Assembly (NCBI GenBank): GCA_024741835.1
Contig: JAENRP010000130.1
Location: 79,193-113,201, forward strand
Length of the DNA: 34,009 bases
Reading direction: 5' to 3'
Source of the DNA: Diplocarpon mali
Taxonomy: Eukaryota > Ascomycota > Leotiomycetes > Helotiales > Drepanopezizaceae
Below, in pieces: positions 11,208 through 19,549 of this stretch. A program made the translations under genes and the position numbers. The notes under the pieces were generated by a model. The model searched no databases. It was given only the letters and a program-made list of their open reading frames with translations, and was not told where the DNA came from. The stretch's first letter is position 1. Every line of letters starts with the position of its first letter.

Positions 11208-12110
11208 CTAAGCCTCTCTTTTCGATTTATTAATTATAAAGCAATCTTTTGCCTTATAGTATAGCTTTAGTTGCTTATAATAAGGATAAGGGGAGTTAGG
11301 GGAGGTAGTAGTATTCCTAAAGGTGCTCTTCTTTAAGTCTTTAAAACCTCCTTTATTTTCTGACTTCTTATAATTAGAGGAATACGGCTTGCCAGCCGAT
11401 TTATTATTATATAAGACGGTTCCGTTCATTTTTAAACTTTATAAAGCTCGAGCTTTATTAGTAATATCTTTAATAAGAGCTTTAAGCGAGATCTTTGATT
11501 TTCGTCCAGCTGCTATAACTAAGCGAAGGTTAGAGCGTTATCGATCTGCCTAAATAGGCCATCTATTAAAACAGCTAGTAATAAATATAATAGGGTACTA
11601 GTAAGAGGGAGGGGCAGAGTCGAGAGCTTCTAATTTAGTAATTAAAAGCCTAAAGGCGATAACGTAAGCTTTAAGTGAGTTAAAGTCGTCATATTTAATA
11701 GTAATATAGGTCTAGATAGCATTATATTCAAGCATTATTCTAAATCCTTTATACTATTTTTAAAGAGCTTCCTATATATCTAAGGCAGATTTATCGCCTT
11801 TTATATAAGCTAATAGGCCTAGTTTGCAATTAAGTATAATAGTAAGCTTTATCTAAGATTCCTTAGCTTCTTATTTAACCTAATTGTCCCTTTCCTTAAG
11901 AGTTATAGAACGGTCCTATAAGTCAACCTTAGGTAGAGTATATATTCTAGCTTTTATATAAAGATATATAATTAAGGCATTTGACTTTGCAAGGTTCAAA
12001 ACCTTATTCTTCTACTAGCTGTAATCCTCTATGCCTTTAAGCTTTTAAGACTTAGGGAGGCTAAGGGCAGCCGAAGATAACGACATCTTATTTTTATATA
12101 TATATATAGA
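11208..12110 (-). pseudogene. Copia-1 gag
   Basis: The first good Met is at 12084-12086 and gives MSLSSAALSLPKS, followed by KLKGIEDYS, two stops, then KNKVLNLAKSNAL. This is the copia gag pattern LKGxENYxxW with Trp/Gln codons lost. The last part (11208-11429) is intact and ends in a zinc-knuckle remnant (YPYYKQLKLYYKAKDCF). Upstream of the Met the same frame stays open through a proline run (12121-12146), so the true start may be further upstream. Confidence 0.8.
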
Positions 12111-12460
12111 GTTGTCGAAAGGAGGAGAAGGAGGAGGAGGAGGAGATGAACTATTAAATTCGAGTTTAGGGTACTATATATTAGTCCCTTTAAAATTAGG
12201 TGATTCAGGCAATAGAGTACTTTTAGCAATTAAGCTGGTAATCTTAGCTATTAGTCTTGATAATTCAGCTACAGTAATGAATCTTGCGTAAGCTTAGATT
12301 ATTACATAGCGCTTTAAAAGGGGAGTAGCCACTGTTTTATTATTAAAATGACGCTATTATACATCGTTAGTTGAGTAAAACTTAAAATATCAATTAGCCT
12401 TTTCGTTTGTAAAGGAGACTCTAATCGATGGAATTTATCGAATACTATTTATAAATATAC

Positions 12461-12473
12461 AGGGCTCATAACC
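12461..12473 (-). promoter_or_regulatory. Intact half-tRNA(iMet) primer-binding site of Copia-1
   Basis: The minus strand reads GGTTATGAGCCCT immediately after the 5' LTR. It complements the anticodon loop and stem of the initiator tRNA(Met), GGGCTCATAACC, without mismatch. The Copia-2, Element B and TRIM copies show one G-to-A change in the same motif. Confidence 0.82.
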
Positions 12474-12720
12474 TATAGTAATAAGGTTCTCTAATAGTGA
12501 ACTTGATAGTAAACTAGAAGAGGGCACAAAGAAGTATAAGGTGCAAACGACGATATTAGGTGTCTTGATTCATAAGAGCTCTCTAACTAGGAGCTATTTA
12601 AGGTAAGCGGCCTTCTTAGCGAAGGCGCTAAGTCATATAAGAAGTCATATGACATATCATATGTATGATATGTCATATGACAGATCATATGACAAACATG
12701 TGACGGGCATACCTGCAACA
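12474..12720 (-). repeat. Copia-1 5' LTR (247 bp)
   Basis: It matches the two Copia-2 LTRs; on the plus strand it starts TATAGTAATAAGG and ends CCTGCAACA. Near 12642-12679 it holds the family hairpin of CATATG-type repeats. It differs from Copia-2 mainly around 12600-12650 (CGGCCTTCTTAGCGAAGG). Confidence 0.9.
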
Positions 12721-12725
12721 AGTTC
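12721..12725. repeat. Putative target-site duplication AGTTC (Copia-1, right copy)
   Basis: These are the first five bases after the Copia-1 LTR. The matching copy would lie left of the window, so it is unconfirmed. Confidence 0.4.
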
Positions 12726-14499
12726 TTTTAAACTAGTATTTATAAAGTAGATAGGATTCTAAAGGAAAGATATAAGCCTAAGAATCCTAATATTAAAAAG
12801 CTAATTAATAATCGACTCTTAAAATAGTACCGATCTTCAAAATAAGCGTTCTTAAAAAGGGATATAGATACCCTCCCTCTCTATTAGTACTATAATTATA
12901 AGATATAATTAAAAGGGCCTTTGCCTAATGCCTATTCGCCCTTCTACTATTAATCTATTAAAGAACTTAAGGTTATAAAGGAGTACTTACTCAAGAATTT
13001 AAACAAAGGCTTTATTAAGATAAGTACTAGCCCCTTTACTTCGCTAATACTATTTATAAAAAAGGCCGACGGTAGTCTCTGATTTTGCATAGACTACCAA
13101 AAGCTAAACGCACTAACTCAAAAGGACGCTTACCTAATTCTAAGGATAGATAAGCTCTTAAGGCAAGTATCTAAAGCTAAGATTTTTATAAAATTAGATA
13201 TTTAAGCCGCTTTTAATCGGATACAAATGGACCTTAAATTAAAGGAATATACTACCTTTCGAATAAGGTACAGATCCTATAAATATAAAGTTCTCCTATT
13301 TGGCCTTTATAATAGACCTAGTACTTATTAGCAATATATGAATAATATTCTTTTAAATTACTTAGATGATTTTTATATAGCATATTTAAATAATATTTTA
13401 ATTTACTCTAAGAATATTAAGGAGTACTAGGGTCATATTGAAAAGGTACTAAAACGACTCTTAAAAGCTAGCCTTTAAGTAGATATTAAGAAGTGCAAAT
13501 TCTATATTACTCGAACTTAATATTTTAAATATATTCTAATAATAACTAGTATCAAACCGGACCTTAAAAAGGTTGAACTACTATATAATTAAAAGTACCT
13601 AAAAACTATTACTAAAGTAAAGTCCTACTTAGGATTTTATAAGTTCTACCGATAATTTATTTGCAACTTTAGGCTAATTACTAAACCCTTCTCTATTTTA
13701 ACCCAACTAATAGTACCTTAGGATTAGATAAAAGAATGCCGAATCACTTTTAAAAAGCTTTGTAAGCAATTGCTTTCGATTTAGCAGATTTACCATTTTG
13801 ACCCCGACTTACCTATAAAGCTAGAAACTAATACTTCTAATAGCATCATCGCTAGAGTACTTTCTTAGCAACACTCTAATAAGCAATAGTACCTAATTAG
13901 CTTCTATTTGCATATACTCTTTAGCTATAAACCTAATTAGGAAATATATAATAAGGAACTCTTTACTATTATAGAATCCTACTATAAATAGAGGCCTAAG
14001 CTTATATCACTTAAGGAGCGAATTAATATTTACTCAGATTACCGCTCCCTTAAGTACTTTATAACTACTAAGGTTCTAACTGCAAAATAGTACTAATAAA
14101 TAGAATTTCTATTTGACTTCAATTTTCGAATCGTATATACTCTTAATAAAGATAACTAAAAGGCTAATATTCTTAGCCGCTAAGAGCAAGATATGCTAGT
14201 TTATAAATAAGCAAAGCTAAATAGCCGATCTTAGGTTCTGATTTCCTTAGCCTAGTTAGACCCTTGAATTAATACCGAACTAGCCGAAAAGTTTCTCGCC
14301 GAATCTGCCGAAGGCACCCTTGCCCTAATATCAACTAATACTCCTAATTCGACCTTAAATCAACTTAAGGATTCCTTTAATTTAATCGAGAAGCTATATT
14401 AAGATAACCGCGAATCCTTTTAAAAGATTCGCACCGACCTCCCTAAAAACTACTCTTTAAAAGACAGATTGCTTTACTTTAAGGAGCGTCTTGTAATAA
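12726..14499 (+). pseudogene. Gypsy-C pol fragment: Ty3/gypsy RT and RNase H
   Basis: The plus-strand frame reads PFTSLILFIKKADGSL, then FCIDYQKLNALTQKDAYLI (the DYRxLN motif), KLDI with its RT Asp, VLLFGLYNRPS, and YLNNILIYS at 13383-13409, where the catalytic pair DD has become NN. KKCKFYI, SYLGFYKFYR and the RNase H stretch (EIYNKELFTIIE, then NIYSDYRSLKYFITT) follow, then RIVYTLNKDN. The frame reaches the integrase start (YSLKDRLLYFKERLVII) and stops abruptly at about 14499, where an LTR has inserted. Its 5' half was pushed left of the window by Copia-1. Stops are TAA/TAG. Confidence 0.92.
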
Positions 14500-14798
14500 T
14501 ATAGAACCACCGAAGTGCAAGATCAAGTATGGTAGCAAGAAGTGGTGCAAAAGGCGTATTCTATAGGTCTAATACGAAGGAAATAAAGAAGTTAGAAAGC
14601 CCTTCCTATAGGAGAGCCCTTCTTCCTTATATATATAAGCAGCTCTAAGCTCTTTGCCCATTTATATAATATTATATAAGAATATCCTTTTGCACCTTTA
14701 GGGTCGATTCGAAATAATCCTATATTGAATCGAGATTATAAAACCTTAAAATGCCATACTCCTTAGTAATTATACCAGTTAGGGGTACAACTGTTATA
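14500..14798 (-). repeat. Orphan LTR (299 bp), minus orientation
   Basis: The plus strand starts TATAGAACCACCG and ends GTACAACTGTTATA, that is TGTAACAG...GTTCTACA on the minus strand after RIP. A TATA-like box (CTGCTTATATATATAAGG on the minus strand, near 14645) and the polypurine tract at its right edge support a minus-oriented 3' LTR. It interrupts the Gypsy-C integrase. I found no second copy in the window. Confidence 0.6.
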
Positions 14799-14810
14799 CT
14801 ACCCCCCCCC
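14799..14810 (-). promoter_or_regulatory. Polypurine tract next to orphan LTR
   Basis: A run of C on the plus strand (GGGGGGGGG then TAG on the minus strand) directly precedes the LTR in minus orientation. Confidence 0.6.
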
Positions 14811-15010
14811 TTTGAGAACGCTTGCCTATAAGCGTTAGTAGGTTGTAATGATTTTCGTATAGTAATATACTTAGCGCATTATTATACAAATAGTACTGTT
14901 TTATATTTAGTTTAGCGTAAGTCGCATTATATACTCAAATTTGTTTTTCCCCTTTATAGGATCTTCCTTCTTTAGTATAATAACTATATATAACTACATA
15001 GGTCCCCTAC

Positions 15011-15050
15011 TTCTACTACTATAGCATAAGGCTAATGTATAGTAGTAGAA
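15011..15050. repeat. Perfect 13-bp inverted repeat
   Basis: TTCTACTACTATA at 15011-15023 pairs with TATAGTAGTAGAA at 15038-15050 across a 14-base loop. Confidence 0.85.
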
Positions 15051-15199
15051 ACAATTACTACTACTACTACTAACTACTATAAGTAAGTTTGCCTTAGTCT
15101 AAGGTCGAATTGCGTCTAATACGCGTAGTGCTAATTCCTTTGCCGTCGGGCGCCTTTGCGGTGGCCTACTGCGTTTATTATTGCTAGTACGTGCGGCGC

Positions 15200-15223
15200 C
15201 TTATGCGCAATATCGCGCATAAG
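15200..15223. repeat. 9-bp stem hairpin in GC-rich island
   Basis: CTTATGCGC at 15200-15208 pairs with GCGCATAAG at 15215-15223 across AATATC. It retains CpG where surrounding DNA is depleted. Confidence 0.8.
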
Positions 15224-15376
15224 TGCGAGTTCGAGTCGGAATATAGTAAAAAGTGCTACTAGTGCTAGGAGCAAAAGGCAGAATGCATTCCTATAAGTAC
15301 TCCGAATCGACTCTAAAGTTCTATTTGCGCTAATACTTATTTATAGCTTCCCTTTTATATTAAAGAGGAGTTTATA

Positions 15377-15615
15377 GTACTATAAAACAGAGGGGAGACA
15401 ACACAAGAATAGGCCTAAGGGAAGACCTAAAAACAAGAGGAGGAAGCACTACAAGCGGGCTCTCTTAGACAAGATATTAGGAATAAGTCCTAAGTATAGG
15501 GTATATTTAGTACTTATAGCAACGCGCGCTATTTCTATATATAGAAGATGGCCCTTTTATCCTTCTACTATCCTACGCCGATTATATAATATATATTATA
15601 AGACCTATCTATCCT
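15377..15615. repeat. Inverted repeat, left arm (about 240 bp)
   Basis: Pairs with 18599-18840 in reverse orientation. Both arms contain the segments AGAATAGGCCTAAGGGAAGA, AAGCGGGCTCTCTTAGA and ATATATAGAAGATGG. No matching target duplication was found at the outer ends. Confidence 0.85.
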
Positions 15616-15621
15616 AAGTCT
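15377..15621 (+). pseudogene. Partial plus-strand copy of the ORF E N-terminus
   Basis: This reads NRPKGRPKNKRRK (15408-15443), an AT-hook-like basic stretch with a GRP core, followed by ALLDKILGISPKYRVYL and RRLYNIYYKTYLS, then a stop. Essentially the same protein is encoded on the minus strand at 18599-18838, so the two form an inverted duplication. Similarity ends near 15615 and the downstream 180 bp have no counterpart in ORF E. It is a truncated or rearranged second copy. Confidence 0.6.
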
Positions 15622-15804
15622 TTATATATATCTTAAATAATAAAAGTAGTAGCCCTTATTACTATTAGTAAAGAATATAAAACAATATAGGTTAAGGTAA
15701 TAGTATATCAGTTACTAATAAACCTTAAGTGCGAGAAAACTAATATATTAGAAGGCTTAAACTAAGGCTATATCCTTATTAAAGGTAAAAAAAAGAAAAA
15801 AAAG
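15622..15804. other. Unassigned stretch before the gap
   Basis: AT-rich, no gene seen. It ends in an A/G-rich run at the edge of the gap. Confidence 0.5.
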
Positions 15805-15879
15805 NNNNNNNNNNNNNNNNNNNNNNNNNNNNNNNNNNNNNNNNNNNNNNNNNNNNNNNNNNNNNNNNNNNNNNNNNNN
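15805..15879. other. Assembly gap (75 N)
   Basis: Unsequenced bases, true length unknown. The left edge is an A-rich run. The right edge is exactly the first base of a 23-bp palindrome. Confidence 1.
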
Positions 15880-15902
15880 ACCTATAGGCCGGGCCCAGGA
15901 GT
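15880..15902. repeat. 23-bp palindrome at gap edge
   Basis: ACCTATAGGCC, G, GGCCCAGGAGT. It lies beyond the stop of ORF E, so it is not in a recognised frame. Confidence 0.75.
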
Positions 15903-16300
15903 TAGAAAACGAAACTATTAAAACAAACAAGCTATAGAATTATAAAAACAATTAAAAATAGTACTAATCTAAATATCAATTCTCCTTAGTTCTCTTTAAA
16001 GGTTAAGGAGAACTATTATTAGATAATCCTCTTTTTACTAAACGACTACTTCTTCTTATAATATTACTATTAGTATCTGATAAGATAGGTCTTAGTATAG
16101 TAGGAGCTTCTATACTCCTTGCGAATGCTAGTATAATATAACGGCTTCTGCCGATAGGAAGAGAGACTTATATTATAGCATTATTATTATTATTATCTTT
16201 ATTATTATTATCATCTTTTAAAAAATCACCTACTACTAAGGGGGATGCAGCAGGGGATTCTATAAATACGAGTTCCTTATCCTTGCCCTTTTCTAAATCG

Positions 16301-16323
16301 AATCGCAGGCCGGGCCTAGGAAT
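16301..16323. repeat. 23-bp palindrome in ORF E (C-terminal half)
   Basis: AATCGCAGGCC, G, GGCCTAGGAAT. The minus strand reads I-P-R-P-G-L-R-F in the ORF E frame, the same phase as the copia arrays. Confidence 0.85.
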
Positions 16324-16865
16324 TATATCAGGTGTCTTTATATAGGGTTTCTTAGTGCTATACTTCTTAAATAGAATCGTCTTATTAATCATATTATCAG
16401 CCTTAATATTGTCTTTTATATCTTTAGTCTTTGTTTAAGACTTGTTACTATATAATTATAGCTTTAGTCGTTAAACTAGCTTTTAAGTACTAGTAAAATC
16501 TTTAAAAAGTTCTTATTTATACTTCTTCAGATATGCTATTAGCTAAGATATATCTTTTGCGAATAAATCCTTTATAGTTATTACTACTAATAGATCGTTC
16601 TATAATCTTCTACCTATAAGGGCTTTTAATAACAGACTACCTTTTGTTATTCCGATTATTACTCGGAATCTTATAGAAGATTCACAGATTACGCCCTATC
16701 TTAACAATTAAGGCTTCTTTATATTAATAGAATTAATAAGGAAATCTTCTAAATCAGCTCTATTCTTAAGCGTATTATTGCTAACAACTTCTATATAGTT
16801 ATTGCTAATAGTAAGAAAACCACCCTTCTCAGGCTCTCTATCGGAATCCAGGTTAATAAAAGTGC

Positions 16866-16870
16866 CTTAT
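16866..16870. repeat. Target-site duplication CTTAT, left (TRIM)
   Basis: Identical to 17389-17393. Confidence 0.88.
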
Positions 16871-16955
16871 TATCGTGCATAATACCGCTCGGCCAAAATG
16901 TGAATCCACACCTTAGGGCGCGTACTAGCATATTTAGCCTATTTTCTGCATAATA
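16871..16955 (-). repeat. TRIM LTR, left (85 bp)
   Basis: Starts TATCGTGCATAATACC and ends TTTTCTGCATAATA. It shares CCGCTCGGCCAAAATGTGAA with the right LTR. Confidence 0.92.
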
Positions 16956-17291
16956 CACCCCCTAGGTCGCCGGAAGAACAGTTTTTCTAGCGGCCTAAGT
17001 ATTAGCCCAGTCTATAGTAGTGTAGATATAGCGCATAGACCGCTAAGCTAATAGGAAATAGGTGGTCGGAAGGGCCGGAAGACCGCAATTTCTCCTTCGG
17101 CCATACGTCGGACGGCTATCGGATGTCTTTTTACTCAAACCTTTCGAAACTTCTATTAATACAGCTATCGAAACCGAGTATAATTATTGCTAAGAATTTG
17201 GAAAATCGGCGACTAGTAGAACTTCGAAGTAAGAGAAACGTCGGCTAAACCTCGCGCAAGAGGAATGCGAAAGAATTATCGCTGCGCTTAT

Positions 17292-17303
17292 AGGGCTTAT
17301 AAC
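17292..17303 (-). promoter_or_regulatory. TRIM primer-binding site (half-tRNA iMet type)
   Basis: The minus strand reads GTTATAAGCCCT followed by ATAAGC, identical to Element B across this whole stretch. Confidence 0.8.
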
Positions 17304-17388
17304 TGTCGTATATAATACCGCTCGGCCAAAATGTGAATCCATACCTTAGGGCGCGTACTAGCATATTTAGCCTATTTTCTATATAATA
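17304..17388 (-). repeat. TRIM LTR, right (85 bp)
   Basis: Starts TGTCGTATATAATACC and ends TTTTCTATATAATA. It differs from the left LTR only at a few C-to-T / G-to-A sites. CTTAT follows at 17389-17393. Confidence 0.92.
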
Positions 17389-17645
17389 CTTATCTTATAA
17401 ATATAAAGAATAGAGTAATCTTATTAGAGATATACTCCTTTAGAATTGTTCTATCCTTAGTATTTAATTCTTTCTATTAAGCTGCGCTTTATACTAGGTT
17501 TAGTAAGATCTATTAAGAGTTTTTAAGATAATAAGGTATAAGTATAGATAACTTATAAGACTTTTCCTATATAGTAAATTCCCTAGTCGATTATTTAATA
17601 GTAGGAATCATATAATAATCAATAGTTCTACTATTAAGAGAATTA

Positions 17646-17668
17646 ACCCGTAAGCTAGGCTTAAGAGT
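17646..17668. repeat. 23-bp palindrome in ORF E (middle)
   Basis: ACCCGTAAGCT, A, GGCTTAAGAGT. The minus strand reads L-T-L-K-P-S-L-R-V-N-S in frame, a decayed T-P-R-P-G-P-R-V-N-S. Confidence 0.85.
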
Positions 17669-18598
17669 CAACCTTACGAATCTTAAGTTAGCGTTAATCT
17701 TAATAGAAATAATTCGCAAATAATAATTAATACCTATAAACTATATAGGCTTAGGATACGCTACTAGCTTATATAAAGAATTATAACAAGTTAATAGAGT
17801 ACTAAGATATAGACTATAGTGCATCCTTAAGGTCTGCTATATTAAGCTGTAAGTTATATTATAGAGAAAGGTAGAAGGAGGGGAAGGCTTTTTATTAAAA
17901 GTCCGGAAATAATATCGGTACATTTGTAGCTCTTTTTATACTAATATTAAAAAGGAATTCTTTCTACAGTTACTAGCACTATACGTACGCATAGTGCTTA
18001 AGAAGGTATAACTTAACAACTTAGGCATATTTAAGAAACCTTTAGTACAAAGCGATATCAAGATATCCTTAGTCAGTATAGTCTTATATTAAGCAGGAGT
18101 CCAAGCGATATTATAAAACAATTTAAGGGCCTTAGGTGCTACTCTAAACTTAAAGAAACCTAATAATATATCTTTCTTAATTTAGTTAGCTCTTCTATTG
18201 CCGGTAGCTATAATTGCATAGTTTCTAAGGTACAATAAGAATAAAGTCAAATCAGGTATAGTACAAAATTTATATATATTAAAGGAAACTTGCTTATTAG
18301 TTAGAGATACTATTATCAGCCTATAATATTATGCATATTATCATTTATATAAAGTATAAAATTTTTCAAAACTGAAGTCCTTGAATATCCTTATTATAAA
18401 TTTACTTAATTATATCTTTATCTCTAGTATTATTACAATCTTAAATCTATTGCCATATTAAAGTATCATCTTAATATTAACAAAAACTTCATAGCACTTT
18501 ATAGCGATAATTATTATACTATTTTCTGGCTTTTCTTTAAGGATATAGTAAGCGCCCTTCGATTTCTTATACTTAATAAAGAAATGTATTATGGAGAC

Positions 18599-18840
18599 CT
18601 GAGATAGATAGGTCTTGTAATATATATTATATGATCGGCGCAGGACGGTAGGAGGATAAAAGGACCATCTTCTATATATAAAGACAGCGCGCGTCGCTAT
18701 AAGTACTAAATATACTCTATACTTAGGACTTATTCCTAATATCTTATCTAAGAGAGCCCGCTTGTAGTACTTCCTCCTCTTGTTTTTAAGTCTTCCCTTA
18801 GGCCTATTCTTATATTATCTCCCCTTTGCTTTATATTAGT
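18599..18840. repeat. Inverted repeat, right arm (about 240 bp)
   Basis: Reverse complement of 15377-15615. It encodes the N-terminus of ORF E. Confidence 0.85.
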
Positions 18841-19479
18841 AACCTACGCAGGGACTGATTTCTTGAGATTTCTATCCTTATACGACCTTATTAATCTCTT
18901 AGTTTGCAGATAAGAGACTGGCCTTTTGAAAAATACATCTTCGAAACACTTATAGCATTTTAATCAACTTTAAAAACCTTATCTTTAATCGCTTAATTAC
19001 TTAAAACTGTCGATTTTCATTTAGCAACTATTAATAACCTTAGATTTTCCCTTTTCGGCTCTGCTACGAAAACTCCTATTTTCTTCCTTAACTTTGAGAT
19101 TTTCGGAATTTTCGGCTTCTTAGTATGAAAAGTTTAGCAAACCTTATAATAGCAATCTTAAATAGTAATAGTTTCGAGTACTTAAGTAATATTAAGCGCA
19201 AACTCTAATTAGAAGTGCTTCCTTAGAATCTTTAGAAATCTGAATCTGATAATTCAGCCGCCTTAGCTTAATAGAACTTTAAAAACTGCCTTAGAATCGT
19301 CTTTAAAGACCCCTTTATTCTAAAGACCAATGGGAATTGGCCTAAAGGCTAAGAAGAATCTTAGATATAAACCTTATTTTGGAAATTGGTCCTTAATTAA
19401 GTAAACCTTATCTTATTATAATTAGTTATAACGCTTTTATTAGCTATTTAGCACTTACTTAAAATCTTTTAATAAACTT
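18841..19479. other. Unassigned stretch before Gypsy-D gag
   Basis: AT-rich sequence. The 5' LTR and primer site of Gypsy-D should lie here or have been lost, but I could not identify a repeat partner. Short plus-strand runs (for example TYAGTDFLRFLSLYDLINLL) are not assignable. Confidence 0.4.
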
Positions 19480-19510
19480 AAATTAAACTTTTAATAGAAT
19501 CCGGAATTCT

Positions 19511-19533
19511 ACTCCTAAGCCTAGCCTATAAGT
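19511..19533. repeat. 23-bp palindrome near Gypsy-D gag start
   Basis: ACTCCTAAGCC, T, AGCCTATAAGT. In the downstream gag frame it would read L-L-S-L-A-Y-K, a different phase from most copies. Whether gag already starts here is uncertain. Confidence 0.75.
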
Positions 19534-19549
19534 AAGAGGATAAAAAGAC

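Larger units (their letters stand above)
8564..12720 (-). mobile_element. Copia-1, 5' part
   Basis: It continues the element interrupted at 961 and matches 26263-30479 of Copia-2 throughout: RT, integrase, gag, primer site and 5' LTR. Joined, Copia-1 gag-pol spans 4395 bp against 4461 bp in Copia-2. Of the 66-bp difference, 63 bp come from the palindrome array near 9500. The element lies in Gypsy-C. Confidence 0.92.
14811..15376. other. Gene-free stretch with two hairpins
   Basis: No reading frame was recognised. It contains a 13-bp stem hairpin (15011-15050), CTA triplet repeats, and a locally GC-rich, CpG-retaining island at about 15110-15245 with a 9-bp stem hairpin (15200-15223). It probably belongs to the 3' untranslated region of the element that owns the orphan LTR. 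Confidence 0.5.
16871..17388 (-). mobile_element. TRIM: 518-bp non-coding LTR retrotransposon
   Basis: Two 85-bp direct terminal repeats (16871-16955 and 17304-17388) flank a 348-bp interior with no reading frame. The polypurine tract CCTAGGGGGTG (minus strand, 16956-16966) adjoins the left repeat and a half-tRNA(iMet) primer site (17292-17303) adjoins the right one, so it reads right to left. A perfect CTTAT duplication flanks it. Removing it and one CTTAT restores the ORF E frame (523 bp lost). These are the defining traits of a terminal-repeat retrotransposon in miniature, which must borrow proteins from another element. Confidence 0.92.
15976..18838 (-). pseudogene. ORF E: long unrecognised protein with AT-hook-like N-terminus, split by a TRIM
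   Basis: With the TRIM and one duplication removed, one minus-strand frame runs about 780 codons. It starts with a basic stretch (KNRPKGRLKNKRRKYYKRAL; the second GRP is GRL here), then LGISPKYRVYLVLIATRA, a long hydrophobic and basic middle (GFFKFRVAPKALKLFYNIAW; SYTFLSTMRTYSASN), an acidic part (NLDSDREPEKGGFLT), a poly-Asn tract from ATT repeats (16180-16210) and a basic C-terminus (SRLVKRGLSNN) ending at TGA 15976-15978. Internal stops are TAA/TAG. It carries two in-frame palindromes (17646, 16301). I found no RT, integrase, transposase or tyrosine-recombinase motif. It is probably an accessory or DNA-binding protein of a mobile element. Confidence 0.55.

Noticed and set aside
12029..12229. 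66-aa minus-strand frame with a leucine run
   Set aside because: It is out of frame with gag. The leucine run is the GAG/CTC repeat that encodes proline in the gag frame.
15195..15245. tRNA or tRNA-derived SINE (GAGTTCGAGTC resembles a B box)
   Set aside because: The T-stem does not pair over five bases, and no cloverleaf or A box fits upstream.
15976..18838. ORF E as a Starship-type tyrosine recombinase (DUF3435) or Crypton
   Set aside because: No R-H-R-Y pattern or DUF3435-like stretch could be read. The AT-hook-like start alone is not diagnostic.
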